Source: Malus domestica
Lineage: Eukaryota > Streptophyta > Magnoliopsida > Rosales > Rosaceae
Length of the DNA: 64,000 nucleotides
Direction: 5' to 3'
NCBI RefSeq assembly: GCF_042453785.1
Contig: NC_091666.1
Location: 23,952,501 to 24,016,500 of the forward strand
Shown piece after piece: positions 24,656 through 37,160 of the stretch. The notes below the pieces were generated by a model. It was given only the letters and a program-made list of their open reading frames with translations. It made no database searches and had not been told where the DNA came from. Each line of letters starts with the position of its first letter. Within the stretch, counting starts at the first letter, position 1. The translations under genes were made by a program, and so were the position numbers.

Positions 24656-25190
24656 ACTATCACTAGTTCGTAAACTAAATACTGACTATTTTTAAAACCG
24701 AACACTAATATTATCACTATTTCGTAAACTAAACACTGACTATTTATCAAACGAACAATAGTACTATCATTGTTTCGTTAACTAAACACTGACTATTTCT
24801 CAAACGGAACACTAGTACTATCACTGTTTCGTAAACTAAATACTGACTATTTCTTAAACGGAACACTAGTACTATCATTGTTTCGTAAACTAAACACTGA
24901 CTATTTATCAAACGAACATTAGTACTATCACTGTTTCGTAAACTAAACACTGACTATTTATTAAACGGAACACTATTACTATCACTGTTTCGTAAACTAA
25001 ACACTGACTATTTCTTAAACGGAACACTAGTACTATCACTATTTCGTAAACTAAACAGTGACTTTTTATCAAACGAACAATAGTACTATCACTGTTTCGT
25101 AAACTAAACACTGATTATTTTTCAAACGGAACACTAGTACTATCACTGTTTCGTAAACTAAACACTGATTATTTCTCAAACATAACACTA
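24656..25190. repeat. Tandem array B (about 54-55-bp units), first block
   Basis: About 9-10 units of ACTATCACTGTTTCGTAAAC, TAAACACTGACTATTTATCA, AACGGAACACTAGT. It follows array A directly. Part of it lies in the 823-bp duplication. Confidence 0.92.
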
Positions 25191-26578
25191 TACACACACA
25201 TGAGTTCAATTTTATAATAAGATAGATCCAAGGCAATTACATGAGACTTCCAAACATAATTCAGACCAAACATAATCATAAACTGGTTTCCAAAAAAAAA
25301 AAAAACATAATCATAAACATTGATGTGAGTTATAAACATTACTAAGTTTATGGATCACAAACATGCAAACATTAATTTGAAATAAGTAATTAACAAGAAA
25401 ATGAGATTAGTACCTCTCATCAGCTTATGGGTCCCAAATACTTCATCCAATCAAAGCCTAAAAGCTTATGTCTAAACAAATATTAACTCAATTCAAACAG
25501 TTGGTACAACATAATTACTCCATATGGAACGTATGTCCCACAAGTAACAATTGATCTTCAATACATTGACCAGGTTTTTATAGAGAAGTAGTGCAAAAAC
25601 TATGTTTTCTAGAACCGAACTATTTCTTGATCTGCAAAAAAAAAAATCACTAATGATCAATCTGAAAGACCAATTATATCATACAATTTACCTCAAAAAA
25701 TTCATGATACTTCCAATCAGAGCATATTTATAGATTTCTTTTATAAAATTTTGGTGTTTCGTAAACTAAACACTGACTATTTATTAAACGGAACACTATT
25801 ACTATCACTGTTTCGTAAACTAAACACTGACTATTTCTTAAACGGAACACTAGTACTATCACTATTTCGTAAACTAAACAGTGACTTTTTATCAAACGAA
25901 CAATAGTACTATCACTGTTTCGTAAACTAAACACTGATTATTTTTCAAACGGAACACTAGTACTATCACTGTTTCGTAAACTAAACACTGATTATTTCTC
26001 AAACATAACACTATACACACACATGAGTTCAATTTTATAATAAGATAGATCCAAGGCAATTACATGAGACTTCCAAACATAATTCAGACCAAACATAATC
26101 ATAAACTGGTTTCCAAAAAAAAAAAAAAAACATAATCATAAACATTGATGTGAGTTATAAACATTACTAAGTTTATGGATCACAAACATGCAAACATTAA
26201 TTTGAAATAAGTAATTAACAAGAAAATGAGATTAGTACCTCTCATCAGCTTATGGGTCCCAAATACTTCATCCAATCAAAGCCTAAAAGCTTATGTCTAA
26301 ACAAATATTAACTCAATTCAAACAGTTGGTACAACATAATTACTCCATATGGAACGTATGTCCCACAAGTAACAATTGATCTTCAATACATTGACCAGGT
26401 TTTTATAGAGAAGTAGTGCAAAAACTAAGTTTTCTAGAACCGAACTATTTCTTGATCTGAAAAAAAAAATCACTAATGATCAATCTGAAAGACCAATTAT
26501 ATCATACAATTTACCTCAAAAAATTCATGATACTTCCAATCAGAGCATATTTATAGATTTCTTTTATAAAATTTTGGT
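24933..26578. repeat. 823-bp tandem segmental duplication
   Basis: 24933-25755 and 25756-26578 are almost identical in direct orientation. The offset is 823 bp at every checked landmark (for example TGAGTTCAATTTTATAATAA at 25201 and 26024). Differences are mainly A-run lengths and a few single bases. Each copy holds about five array B units and a 560-bp unique part. The junction shows the shared bases GTTT.GT. Confidence 0.93.
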
Positions 26579-26999
26579 GTTTTGTTATGATTTTAGATTT
26601 GAATTTGAGTACAAAAAGCATCCAAGGGATGTTTTTTAGATTTCCTCTATCTAATTTTAACAAAAACACAAAGGGTCTATTCGATCGTTTATTTACTGTG
26701 CATTAATTTACTGGAGCATACCAATGAAAAGTTTGTTTCATGATAACAAAAGCTAAAAAAATTGCTGAACAGATGGCATTGTACTTCAGATTTGGTGTGA
26801 CATATATACATGCTGCTTATATTTGTTGAAAGCAAGATTTTCAAAGATTTTGCTTTCAAATTGGTGGGGCTTTGACATGTTGATTTGCAGCATGTATACT
26901 AATGGCTTTCGTATCCTCCATCATCACTTTCGTGTTTAATGGGTAAGGTAGTGACATTAACTGACGGAATGGGGCTTCCGTCAAGGGTAGCGCCTGTAA

Positions 27000-27180
27000 A
27001 AAAATAGTTTGGTTTTGCACATGGACCTGTTTTTTCGTTAGAGTATTTAGTTTTTGTCCTTTTTGATTAAATTTCAAGTCCTTATTATTAAAATTTAAGC
27101 CTTTTTTATTAAATAATAGTTTAGGGTGGTTTTTCATTAAATAAAAGTTAGTCCAAGCCCTTTTCATTAAAACTCCCGCT
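27000..27180 (-). repeat. MITE-like repeat, inverted partner of 16985-17160
   Basis: The minus strand begins GGGAGTTTTAATGAAAAGGG and shares AATGAAAAACCACC and TTTAATAAAAAAGG blocks with 16985-17160. Confidence 0.6.
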
Positions 27181-27244
27181 TAAGCTAAGGGGTCATCCAA
27201 ACCCAACACTTACACATATTAACTATGGAAATTATGAACTTCAC

Positions 27245-27757
27245 CTGATTGAAAAGGATTCCCAAGAGAGCAAGATCAGCAGCCATATTTATATCAGCAT
27301 CATCAAAAATCACAAGGGGTGATTTGCCTCCTAGTTCAAGTGAAACTTGTTTCATATTGCTCTTTGCTGCAGCCTGCATTATTTCAAGAACAAGCGTCAA
27401 CATTACAAATCACAACATGGCGTTCAAGTATTGTCATTGAATTTCGTACAATTTTTCACATAAAGGATTCAAATTTGAACGAAAGAAAGAGAATTTACTT
27501 TGTCAATGTCCATATGATGGTTGGTGGCAGCACTAGCAGTCTTTCCAAATCCGGTTATGACATTGAACACTCCGTTAGGAACACCAACCTTCATAAGAAT
27601 TTACAAGAGAGAGTCAACAATGGCAAGCCACATTGGCAATAAACACGAACAAACGCAAAAAACGACTGAGCTTACCAACTTAGCCAGATGCGCACAGTAT
27701 AATGCAGATAGAGGTGTTTGCTCAGCAGGTTTGGTGACCATGGTGCAACCAGCAGCT
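27245..27757 (-). pseudogene. Aldehyde dehydrogenase (ALDH2C-like) gene fragment
   Basis: Exon pieces on the minus strand: about 27676-27757 ([28 protein letters not shown]), 27499-27588 ([30 protein letters not shown]) and 27245-27373 ([43 protein letters not shown]). Each has matching AG/GT borders. They resemble cytosolic ALDH family 2 member C4. The short segment with FTGSTEVG expected between the second and third pieces is missing, as are the N-terminal third and everything from the catalytic Cys onward. The retained ELGGKSP includes the catalytic Glu. It is bounded on the 3' side by a MITE. Confidence 0.85.
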
Positions 27758-27996
27758 AAGAGTTTATATTTTGTTATTAAGACTTTATTGAAATTATTCA
27801 AACATCCTCAACTAACGGGTGCTAAAGGGTCTAGCGAGTTGACCCAAAATGATCTGTTATTTAACGGGTTCACCCATTAGTGACCAAACCAGTTAAGCAT
27901 CCATCCAAATACTAATATTAAATGATCGGGTCGGATTAACAGGTTGGGTCTAAAATGTCAGCTCAACTTCTATGGATCCTACAAATAAGTCCCTTA

Positions 27997-28531
27997 GAGC
28001 AGTTCCACCGGAGGTGGAATAGCCCAGCACTCGGTCAAAAAACCAGGCTGGCACCCTATCAATTCACTCCAGCCCAACCACTTGCCTGGCACCCAGCCCA
28101 AGCTAGTCTCTGGGCCAGTCCAAAAGTGACTAACCAAGAAGCCAGGCTATTTGAATGGCGCGTGCCTTTCACGCGGAAATCGTCCTCGATGATCTAATTA
28201 GGACCGAGCTAGAGAACAATTTCGTTGGGTTTTTTCCCGGTGACAACCTCCGATTCCGAGCTACAACATAATAGAATAACGTATAAACAAACCCAGAAAG
28301 CAACGGCAAACCAAGAAAAACCCATATCACAATTTGCAATACCAAGCTCAAGAAATTAATTTTCTGAAAATTTGGATAGAAAAATGCCACCTTCCAATAG
28401 AACCCATGAGGAAGAATTGGTGTTGTATAACCAGCTGAGGATGGAAAAGGTGGGCCGAGGAACCTTACTGCTGTTGTGGTGTTTCATTTTTCTGTGGGGG
28501 AAGATCGGAAGAGTTCCTTAAATCTGAATGG

Positions 28532-28582
<51 letters not shown>

Positions 28583-28853
28583 TGCAGAGGGAGGTTCCAG
28601 GCGTGCGGAGCGAAATGGTGAGGTTTTGAGGGAGGTTCCAAAAGAGTTCCTTAATAAAATTGATAATATTTTAATAAATCAAATTATTATTTTATAATAA
28701 AATTAATAATATTTTAATAAAATTGACTAGGCTATTTAATTTTAGAGGTGGAGATGCCTTAGCCTATTACTGTTTATTAGGGTCTATTACTGTTCACTTG
28801 AGTGGATAAATACGCTAGGTGCTTGCGCAAAGTCTTTAGGAATGGACTTGCTC
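27997..28853. mobile_element. PIF/Harbinger-like non-autonomous element, 0.86 kb
   Basis: Inverted ends GAGCAGTTCCA and, read inward, GAGCAAGTCCA, flanked by TTA / TCA. The right part shares the text TATTACTGTT..AGGGTCTATTACTGTT with the element at 8000-9306. It contains a long GA run (about 28534-28580). No transposase. Confidence 0.68.
28534..28582. repeat. (GA)n microsatellite
   Basis: More than 20 GA units with one interruption, inside the PIF-like element. Confidence 0.9.
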
Positions 28854-28959
28854 TCATACGCCACGTGAACAATGGCCTAAAAGACAAAAAAACATAATTT
28901 GATGCGGTATCAAAACCGGAGGCATCAGTGACGATCACCCCATGTATTAGCGAGCACAC

Positions 28960-29163
28960 TCGAATACGGCCCATTATCAACAACCCGGTCCATGAAATCA
29001 AACCTATGGGCCCAAGTCCAACCCACATTGAAGCCCAATAAATTACAATTTTCTTCTTGTAGAGGAAGCAAAGAGCGAACATAAACTCAGCAAAGTAAAA
29101 TAGCAAAGGCAATCGGAGGAAGAAGTAGACGAAGAGGCAAGCCACCGCAGGAAGACGAGAGAG
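28960..29163 (+). promoter_or_regulatory. RPN12 promoter with site II-type elements
   Basis: GGCCCA at 28968-28973, TGGGCC at 29007-29012 and AGCCCAAT near 29032 are site II / TGGGCY-type motifs found upstream of plant housekeeping genes, including proteasome and ribosomal genes. No clear TATA box. The ATG is at 29164. Confidence 0.5.
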
Positions 29164-31388
29164 ATGGATCCGAAGCTCACAGAGGTCGCACAGCTCTTCG
29201 AGCGATTCAAAGCTGCATTCGTCCGGAACGATTTCGATACATGCTCCAATTTCCTCTCCCAGCTCAAGGTAACTCGCCAATGCCCAAAAACCCTAATTTT
29301 CAATCCCAAATTCGAGATTATCAGCTGCTTGTTCATATGATTTAGTAACTATTGCTATTTCGTTTCACTGCTTGGCGTTAAAGTATGATTCTTGTGTGTT
29401 GCCCCGAGGTGATTAGGTTTATGGGTCAGTCAGAGTGATGGGATTGTCGTTTTGATTTTCTTCCTTTGAAATATTTTGTAATTAGATTTTGGGTATTGGT
29501 TGATTGAATTTACAAGATTTCGAGATTTTGGTGTAAGGTGTTGTCGCAAGTGTTTGGTTGTTAAGCTGCTGGGAGTGAAATGCTATTCAAAGACGTCCGT
29601 TTGGAAGATTTATTAAGTTATTTATTGGTTTTTATGTGAAGATATGTGGAATTATGGTGTTGTTGTAAGTGGATTGAGTTGTATCGGTTGTGTTCACAGG
29701 TTAAGCTGACTGAATTCGGAAGCCTACCACCGTTGTTTCAAGACACACCTAATGCTGTCAAGGAATTAACATTAGCAAGTAATGTTCCTTACCCAAATCT
29801 ATTGCTTCTACTTTCCTGTTCGTGTAGTTCCAAACTTCTTTGTTTAAGTAGTGAATGCACCAGAAACAAAAATTCTGCTTTTATAGTTCATTTTGCTACC
29901 TGCTTATGTTGTAACGACAGAGTGTGGTAGTTTAATATTGTTCATTGGTGTAGTCCCCTTCATTATCTTAATTCAACTACCTCGTCCTTAACCTTTTTCA
30001 AGATTCATAAAATGTCAGGGGATATATATGAGCATGCTGTTGTTCTTAGTGTGAAGATTGAGGATCAGGATGCATTTGAAAGGGATTTCTTTCAGTTGAA
30101 GTCTTATTACGTAGACGCTCGGTACGTTATCAATTGCTTAAACTAACTATGAAGTGTTGTTCTGTCTATGCAGTAATAACTTTGTTTATCTTGTATCAAT
30201 TACTTGGTCCTTTTTTCGAAACAGAAATAAATGTTTGTTTAGAAGGATTGTTAATGAATTTACTTTTCTAATGGAGTAGTGACCGTCTTCCACCATCCCT
30301 TCAAGAGTACCCAATTTTAGGTCTCAACCTGTTGAGGCTCCTTGTCCAGAATAGAATTGCTGAGTTCCACACTGAACTGGAACTTCTTTCTTCTGCTGCT
30401 TTGGAGAACCCTTGCATTAAGCATGCTGTAGAGCTAGAGCAATCTTTCATGGAGGGGGCTTACAACCGTGTGTTGAGCGCTCGTCAGACAGTGCCACACG
30501 AGACTTATGTTTATTTCATGGATCTACTGGCTAAAACAGTCAGGTAAATTTGTTTTACTTAATAATTATGATTATGTTTAAATAATTGCAAAAGCTCTTC
30601 AAACTTGTGGCAAGAAATGCTAGTGTCTGGAAGTTGGGAAGGTTTTTTCTTTGGAACGTTCTATCATTGTCCGTGACTCATAGGAATATGTGAATGATTT
30701 GAGCCCATTATCTTACTGTTATTGAACTTATTGTGTAGTTTAGCTATTTAGATAATATGTTTGCAATGTAAAATTAAAAATGCCTATGCGGATTTCTATT
30801 TGGTTGATCTGTTCTGTCGCTTTTAGGGATGAGATAGCCGGATGCAGCGAGAAGGCATATGATTCACTCTCTATTAAGGATGCCCGTCAAATGTTGCTGT
30901 TTCCTTCTGACCGCGAACTTTTGGCATATGTCAGTGAGGTACATCATGTGTAACATTTTATTTTCCTTATTCATAAAAAGTCCACGTTGACTGAACTTCT
31001 TAAGAATGATTGATCTTCTGTTTTTGAAATCACATAAAATGCCTATCGCTTTCTGGCAGAAAGTTAAAATTGCATATCCTTGCAATTCATGGGTGGGAAG
31101 GGCAGCATGTTTGACATGTAAATTTCCAATGATTTAAACTGTATACACAGCATCAAGGCACTACCGCTTATGCTCCACCAGCTTTAGTAACACAATCCTT
31201 TCTCCGTTGGTTCTGCAAATTTATAAGACTTTGTTCCGTGGATACAGGATCATCCTGAGTGGGAAGTGAAGAATGATGCCGTCTATTTCCAGAAGGCAAA
31301 GGAGTCTGCACCTTGCAAAGAGATACCTTCTCTACAACTCATCAACCAAACTCTCAGCTACGCAAGAGAGTTGGAGCGGATTGTCTAA
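29164..31388 (+). CDS. RPN12A: 26S proteasome regulatory subunit RPN12
   Basis: Non-ATPase lid subunit of the 19S regulatory particle, needed for lid-base assembly and ubiquitin-dependent degradation in nucleus and cytosol. Six exons: 29164-29268, 29700-29778, 30019-30121, 30280-30543, 30827-30938 and 31248-31388. All have GT-AG borders and phases that close to 267 residues, the usual plant length. Marks: MDPKLTEVAQLFERF start, CSNFLSQLKVKLTEFGSLPP, DIYEHAVVLSVKIEDQDAFE, LPPSLQEYPILGLNLLRLL and the PCI-type C-terminal half (SAREL-like end, QTLSYARELERIV). No defects. In Arabidopsis (At1g64520, from memory) it lies between S6 and NLP6, as here. Confidence 0.96.
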
Positions 31389-31639
31389 AAAGAGCTGCTG
31401 CCGACTTCTGTTCGTTTGTTTTGTGATTCGCAAGTGTTGCTCAAACCGTCATTTCCAAAAACTTCTTCCCAATTTAACACTCAGCCCAAAACTGTGTACT
31501 ATTGTATTTTAGTTTGACCACTTTAGGTGGCAATATTTTTCAGATTTTATGTTCTTGCAATTTCGTTAATCAAACAGGTTGCTTTACTTTTAATTCCAAA
31601 TCTGTCTGCTTGAATTAAACGTCACGCAAAAAACATGGT

Positions 31640-31930
31640 TAGCATAAAGCGTTGTCATGGTACTCACAAACTAACCTGACTCAGCCTCTACAGTGGGATG
31701 AGTCTGTAGCGAGACGGCCCGCAGCAGCCGGTAGCCAACTCGTAGGGCAGCCTCACCCACTCTCCTTTAGAGTTGGTCTTGAGTACAGCTGCTGCCCTAC
31801 CTGAGGGTAGCCGCACTCAAAACTCTCTTTAAGCGTCGGTCTTGAGTATGGCTGCCGCATAGGCATCATACTCACAATGAGTGAGATCAGGTGGAACCCA
31901 CACGCAAGGTGTCGTCATTTTGCAAGTGTG
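31640..31930. other. GC-rich repeat-like segment, unidentified
   Basis: Stands out from its AT-rich surroundings. TTGGTCTTGAGTACAGCTGC at about 31762 and CGGTCTTGAGTATGGCTGCC at about 31837 are direct repeats separated by 75 bp, each following an ACTC(T)CTTTA(G/A)AG-like stretch. No coding frame and no known element recognised. Confidence 0.5.
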
Positions 31931-33116
31931 TTGACTTGTTATCTGTACTAAAAACATCTAAAAGGCTTCCGAATGTACTATCTTTATGCACTTGAGTTCG
32001 AATCATTCCTTTTGTAATTTAGATAGTTTAAAATAGAAGCGTGATAGAAGTATTACATGATCGGACTGGTATGGTGGTTTAATAAAAAGTTGTCACATTG
32101 TCACGAGTATGTCAGATTAATCAGAAAACAGAATATCATCTATATCAAAATGTTAAAAAGGGTATCATCATAGTTTAGAGGGCAAAGTAGTTGGGTCGAA
32201 AGGTAATACATGATAAGATTGAAGCACTGGATTAAATGTTTGATGAGCTAAAAATGCACGATCTGTTTATGCCCACATTTAACTTTCTTCAGCCAAGCAA
32301 GCGAAGCACTGCAATCACTCCACCCTAGATGTCAGATAAAATTTATTCACCCTATTCCCATCAATTTTGGGGGTCCAATGTTTGAAGTTAATCAAACCAC
32401 CACGCGGATGACAAGTGGCTTGTTTTAATTGATTTATTAACATTTTCTTTTCCTCATTTTGCACTAAGTTCCTAAAGAAACCCGTTGCATGAAAGTAATT
32501 TTTTGATTTAACTGTCACACTGCCACGTAGTATTACTAATTTACTCATGTTATAATATGTGGGTATATTTATCATGTATCCTTGATCAACTATGCCGTTT
32601 GCTCATATTAACAACACGCTCTTTTGATGTTATAAGTAGTTTAACAACAAATAATTAGAAACCTAGTTGATAATCAGCTTTCACAATTTAGTACTGATTT
32701 TGCCAATTCCCTAATAAACCCATAAGCAGAAGTCTCTCACAGTCTCACTCTCACTTTTTTCCTGAGTGGAATGTCAGCATCTTGTATTGTTTAATTTTTT
32801 TTTTTTTTTTAATACAACCGATATTGGGGGAGAAGAGATTCAGAGTTTTCAAACACAAAAACGCAGTGCATGAGTGAATGCTCTTAGTCACATGTGTTGC
32901 ATGTTCTAATGCAGTGAAAAGTCTTCTGCTGCTCTGCATTACACTCCCCACAATCTTCACCGTGAGCATTTCAGTTCACAAGAATTGCATCCGAACATGG
33001 TTTATCCAAAATAAAGTTTCTTCCATACATACAAATTACAACTGAAAATATACGTTGACGAGCTTTTCTTGGGCATACAGCGATTGATTAGAAGAACGAA
33101 ACTTGGGTAAAGTTGT
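31931..33116. other. Gene-free stretch between convergent RPN12 and the DUF2439 gene
   Basis: AT-rich, with one T run at about 32787-32808. No gene or complete mobile element recognised. Confidence 0.55.
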
Positions 33117-36100
33117 TTAAAATCCAAGATCGAAACTTGGGAATACTTCGATTTGCTCCAAAACAGGCTCCTCAAAACGAGGTCTTTTCTCATCAGCAGC
33201 ATCATGAGAAGCACAAGAACTGAGACTTGATTTCTCAGAAGTGTATGCTCTGTCACGCTGTTTAGTGTCAGCTTCCACATTGCCTGAATATTGCTGCTTG
33301 AAACAATTGCAAACACAGTACATCGTATCAAAGCTACATAAGTTTACCGATGGTTGCTAAAAGAGTGAAATGCATTGTAAAAACAAGAAATCAAATAAAT
33401 AAAGGATAGCGTTGCAACTCATGTTGTCTTCCTAAATTTCAAGAGATATAGCCACGGTCATAAATTCTTCACCGTGGAATGGGTTCAACTACATAAATCC
33501 TAATAGTTCTAATTAATTCCTCCTCTAATTTGGTGGCTGATAAGAACTGCAGATAATTTAAATTGGAATAGCACCAGCAGAAAAAAGTGACAATACATTC
33601 TACATAGATACTATGGAACAACAGCCAACCTGGTCTTTTCTGATGTCGGCTCCCTCAGCAACTCGCCCGCCACTACCACCGGATTTGCCTGCATAGACTA
33701 TACTCCGATTCAAATTGAATTTCCACATAATTAATTAATGAAAACCTAATTTCAGAAAATATAACAGTTAATGGTGGTGCAAATTTAAAATGTTCGGGTG
33801 AAACTTGCCTTTGAAAGACGTAAGATCAGGGGGTTTTCCAGTGTCCATCTTTTCACTCGGTTCTATTTTCACAGCTATTCTATGTGGTTGTGACGGTTGA
33901 TCAGCTTCAGAGGAATCCAATATTATAGCATCTGAAACATGTGACCCCTTAGCGGTGGTAACTGGCCTAGCCGCGCTGTTAATATCATGACTGGAAATTT
34001 TGCTCTCCTGAGCCATAGGTTTTTGGAGAATGCACAAAATCTGATGGGCTGCATAGATGGAAACAGATTAATAATCAGAAATCTATTAAGTAGTAAAGGC
34101 AAACACACACGTACACATCAAAATTTCTCACGCCTAGCCCAGGTGCCTCAGTATAAAGAAAAAGAAAGACAATCTTTGAAGTCAATACAATCAATAAACT
34201 TGCTGTAAGTGATTCCCCGGGTAACCCTAGACTCACCGTCACGCAAAGGCTTGTTTGTAGGGACTGCCCTCCCAGGTTTTGTTTCCTCAACACTGGAGAT
34301 GCTATGATTTGAGTTTGAAGCTTTCTTCAAACAATCTTTGTCGTCAGACTTTCCTTCACCCTCTGGCCAAAACAAATGCAGGAGACATGATCAAGACCTA
34401 AGCAAGCATCAATGTCTAAACTCGTATCAGAACAGCACCATACCTCCAGAACTTGCATAAGGTTCACCGACCTCCACCAGATATTTTGGTAGCTCAAACA
34501 TACAACCTTGTCTTATATCTTCAGACAAATTGATGTGCTTACTACTCAGCATGGTTTTATCTTCACTAAACAAACTAACCTGACATGTGTATAATGATAC
34601 AGAAAGTTAGAAGCTAGTTTGAATTCATTAGCCCATGAAATGATGTGACTCTGAAAGGATGTGTGATTCCAAGCAAGGAATGGACGGGACCATGTGACGC
34701 ATCAGATTCAGTAGATACGGCTCATAGATATGAAACCAACAACCACGACAGAACAGGTATTCATCAAATTTGGTAGAAAGTGAAACCAGCAATGAAAACA
34801 AAATCAACTTTGACAATCAAATATATCATACATAGTTGGGTGTGAGGACAAGATGATAACATTGTGTAAACATCAATAGTTTCAAAATATATATACCTGC
34901 CTCCTTTGGGAGCCACACATTGCGAGCTTTAAAAAACCATCATGGTACTTTTTGGCCTTTTGAGTTATTTGTGTAGTGTAGAGGACCTTCCATTCTATGT
35001 TAGAACAGGAAAACAAAAGGAGTTGTCAGCCTGAGACCATATCATTAGGGGTGGGTAAGATAGGATCAATGGAGAAAAAAACTTTAAGCAGTCACTTTAG
35101 AGATGCAAAAGTTCAATTTAAAAGAGAAAACCCTTCACTTACTAACCTTTTCCAGCACCTTTATTGGTGATAACACCATTACCCTGTTCAAGGTTTATTC
35201 CTGCCTCAGCGACAACATTATGTTTGTTTTCTCTTATATGCAAAACTGCTACAGGTTTACGATCTCCTTCACGTTCTCCAATTTCAACTAAATGAGCATC
35301 AAATCTTATTGATTCACCGGAAGCTACCACTTCATCTTTCTTAAGGAACCTGCAGTCTATTTGATTCCTGCTTGCATCTAACAGTATTATCTGAACAACA
35401 GAGAGATAAAAGCTAAAGCCTGGGATACTCAAGTTTTCCTTAGGTAAATTCGTTTGCAATCACACACATACAGGGCAACAAAGAAATTCTACTTACATAA
35501 CTGAGTGACTTTAGTATTTAAGGGGCAAAATTTGAGATTGATAACTAAAAAAGTAAAACGAAGATGGTTGAATGGCCATCCGTTGAGATAAATGGGACTT
35601 GCAAAGAAGAATAGACAGGTAGTAACTCAACCTGCTTTCCATAAGACCCAGAAGTCGAAAACTGTAAGAAACCGTCATGATACTTCTTGGCCCTTTGAGT
35701 TAGTTGGGTCGTGTACAAAACCTGCCACTCTTCATTGTAACGAAATTAATATGTATGTCAAATGTGAAGCAAGAAAAGAAACCCCAGATAAATGCTAGTA
35801 AACATCTGACAGTGCAGAACTAACAAAATGATGTTATACTTCAACATTTTATAGTTAAAATTGCATTTGTATAAATAAAGCTACTAACTCACAAACTAAC
35901 CTGTTTTGGTAGTATTCGTCGTTTCTGGACTACTCTGTCCTGCGCCATACTTGTGTAGTCCCCTACTCTTAAACTCTAAAATGTGAATAAACGTGTTACA
36001 TGTGTGTCACGTTGTAAACTCAACAAGCTCACAGAATGGCTTTGATTGTAACACAATCAATACCAAATGGCAAAGACACAGAAACACTGGACGCATTGAA

Positions 36101-36817
36101 AAAGGTTAATGCTCGAAAACAACAACTAGAACTGAATACAACGCTTCATCAGTTACCGCTGTTACACAACATTCCTTATATTCTTGTGACAATAGCTCAA
36201 ACCAGTTTGCGGTAGTTTTCTATATGAAATCAGATCACAATAAGCAAAGCGTTACACTAACCTCTGATAATCTTTTGCGACGGACTCATACTTATCTGTG
36301 GCTTATTCCCTGTATAAATCACAAAACCGGTGTCGGTGATTATAATTACACAAGTAAAAAATGTACAATGCTATGAAATTGCACAAAACTGACTTGAGAT
36401 AACAATTAGCGATTAGAAACTGAACTGGAAATCACAAACGGCTTTGGGCGCTTCTCATCTTTTGCTTGAGAATCGAAACCAGGTACAGGTTTTCGATCTC
36501 CGTCAGCCGATAAGGCTTCGTTCACGTCAACGAGAAAAGAATTGAACGTGAGAGTTTCGCCGCAGCTGACTTGTTCGTCTTTCTTCAAGATCCTGCACTC
36601 CAAGAGCTTCTCACAGTCGTCAAACAGCAACATCTGCACACCGGAGTGGAAAATTAATCACAGAATTCCGGTTTAAATGGGATTAATTCAGAGAAATTGC
36701 GAATTAAGTTACCTTATTGGTGGAGGCGTTGAGCTCTAAGGAGCCGTCCTGGTAGACCTTGCGCTTCTGCTTCATGTGCTTCGTGTAGGTCACGCTCCAC
36801 CGCTTCACCTCCGCCAT
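33117..36817 (-). CDS. Protein with three DUF2439 (ZGRF1/Mte1/Dbl2-type) domains
   Basis: Twelve-exon model: 36713-36817, 36426-36633, 36262-36309, 35901-35975, 35632-35729, 35147-35390, 34897-34994, 34444-34579, 34237-34362, 33809-34048, 33630-33688 and 33117-33293. Phases close to 537 residues. Each domain starts with W-x-V-x-Y-T (WSVTYTKHMKQKRKVYQDG, WQVLYTTQLTQRAKKYHDG, WKVLYTTQITQKAKKYHDG) and has a second half: LLFDDCEKLLECRILKKDE, ILLDASRNQIDCRFLKKDE and the more divergent LFSEDKTMLSSKHI. Yeast Mte1, fission yeast Dbl2 and the N-terminus of human ZGRF1 carry this domain and act with helicases on recombination intermediates, so a DNA-repair role is inferred. There is no helicase domain. 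The rest is low-complexity. Exon 2's donor is uncertain, and intron 10 appears to use a GC donor (AAAG|GCAAGT). Confidence 0.8.
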
Positions 36818-37160
36818 CACTGCCGCCTTCTCACTCTCAGTGTCCTCCGAGAGAGAGCGACCGAGATTTTCAGAAAATGATCGAATCAAAAGAAAGCGTT
36901 TGGTTTTCTTATGGCGGGGGACTCGCAGCCAAAATTTTCGAATTGGCGGTGCTCAGCTTCGTAATTTAAACCAAGTACATGGGTACTTCAGTAAATTTGG
37001 ATGACCTCAGTACAAACGACTCGTCGTTTAAACTGCTTCAGCTTTTTATGTGTTCTCTTTCAAATTGGAAGCGCTGAGCTCTCTCGGAAATCTTCAGTTT
37101 TGCTCAGATCTCCGATCTTTCTCGTAGATCCGTACGAAATCGAAGACTCGGAATCGAAAC
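36818..37160. promoter_or_regulatory. Divergent promoter between the DUF2439 gene and KISH
   Basis: About 340 bp separate the two start codons, so the genes probably share a bidirectional promoter. No TATA box on either side. Pyrimidine/TCTC-rich stretches (TCTCTCGGAAATC, GATCTTTCTCG) lie in the KISH leader. Confidence 0.5.

Noticed and set aside
24747..25934. Minus-strand open frames repeating FSLRNSDST / VIVLVFRLRNS
   Set aside because: Generated by array B units. Not proteins.
28169..28390. 73-residue hydrophobic minus-strand frame
   Set aside because: Lies inside the PIF-like MITE, with no known domain.
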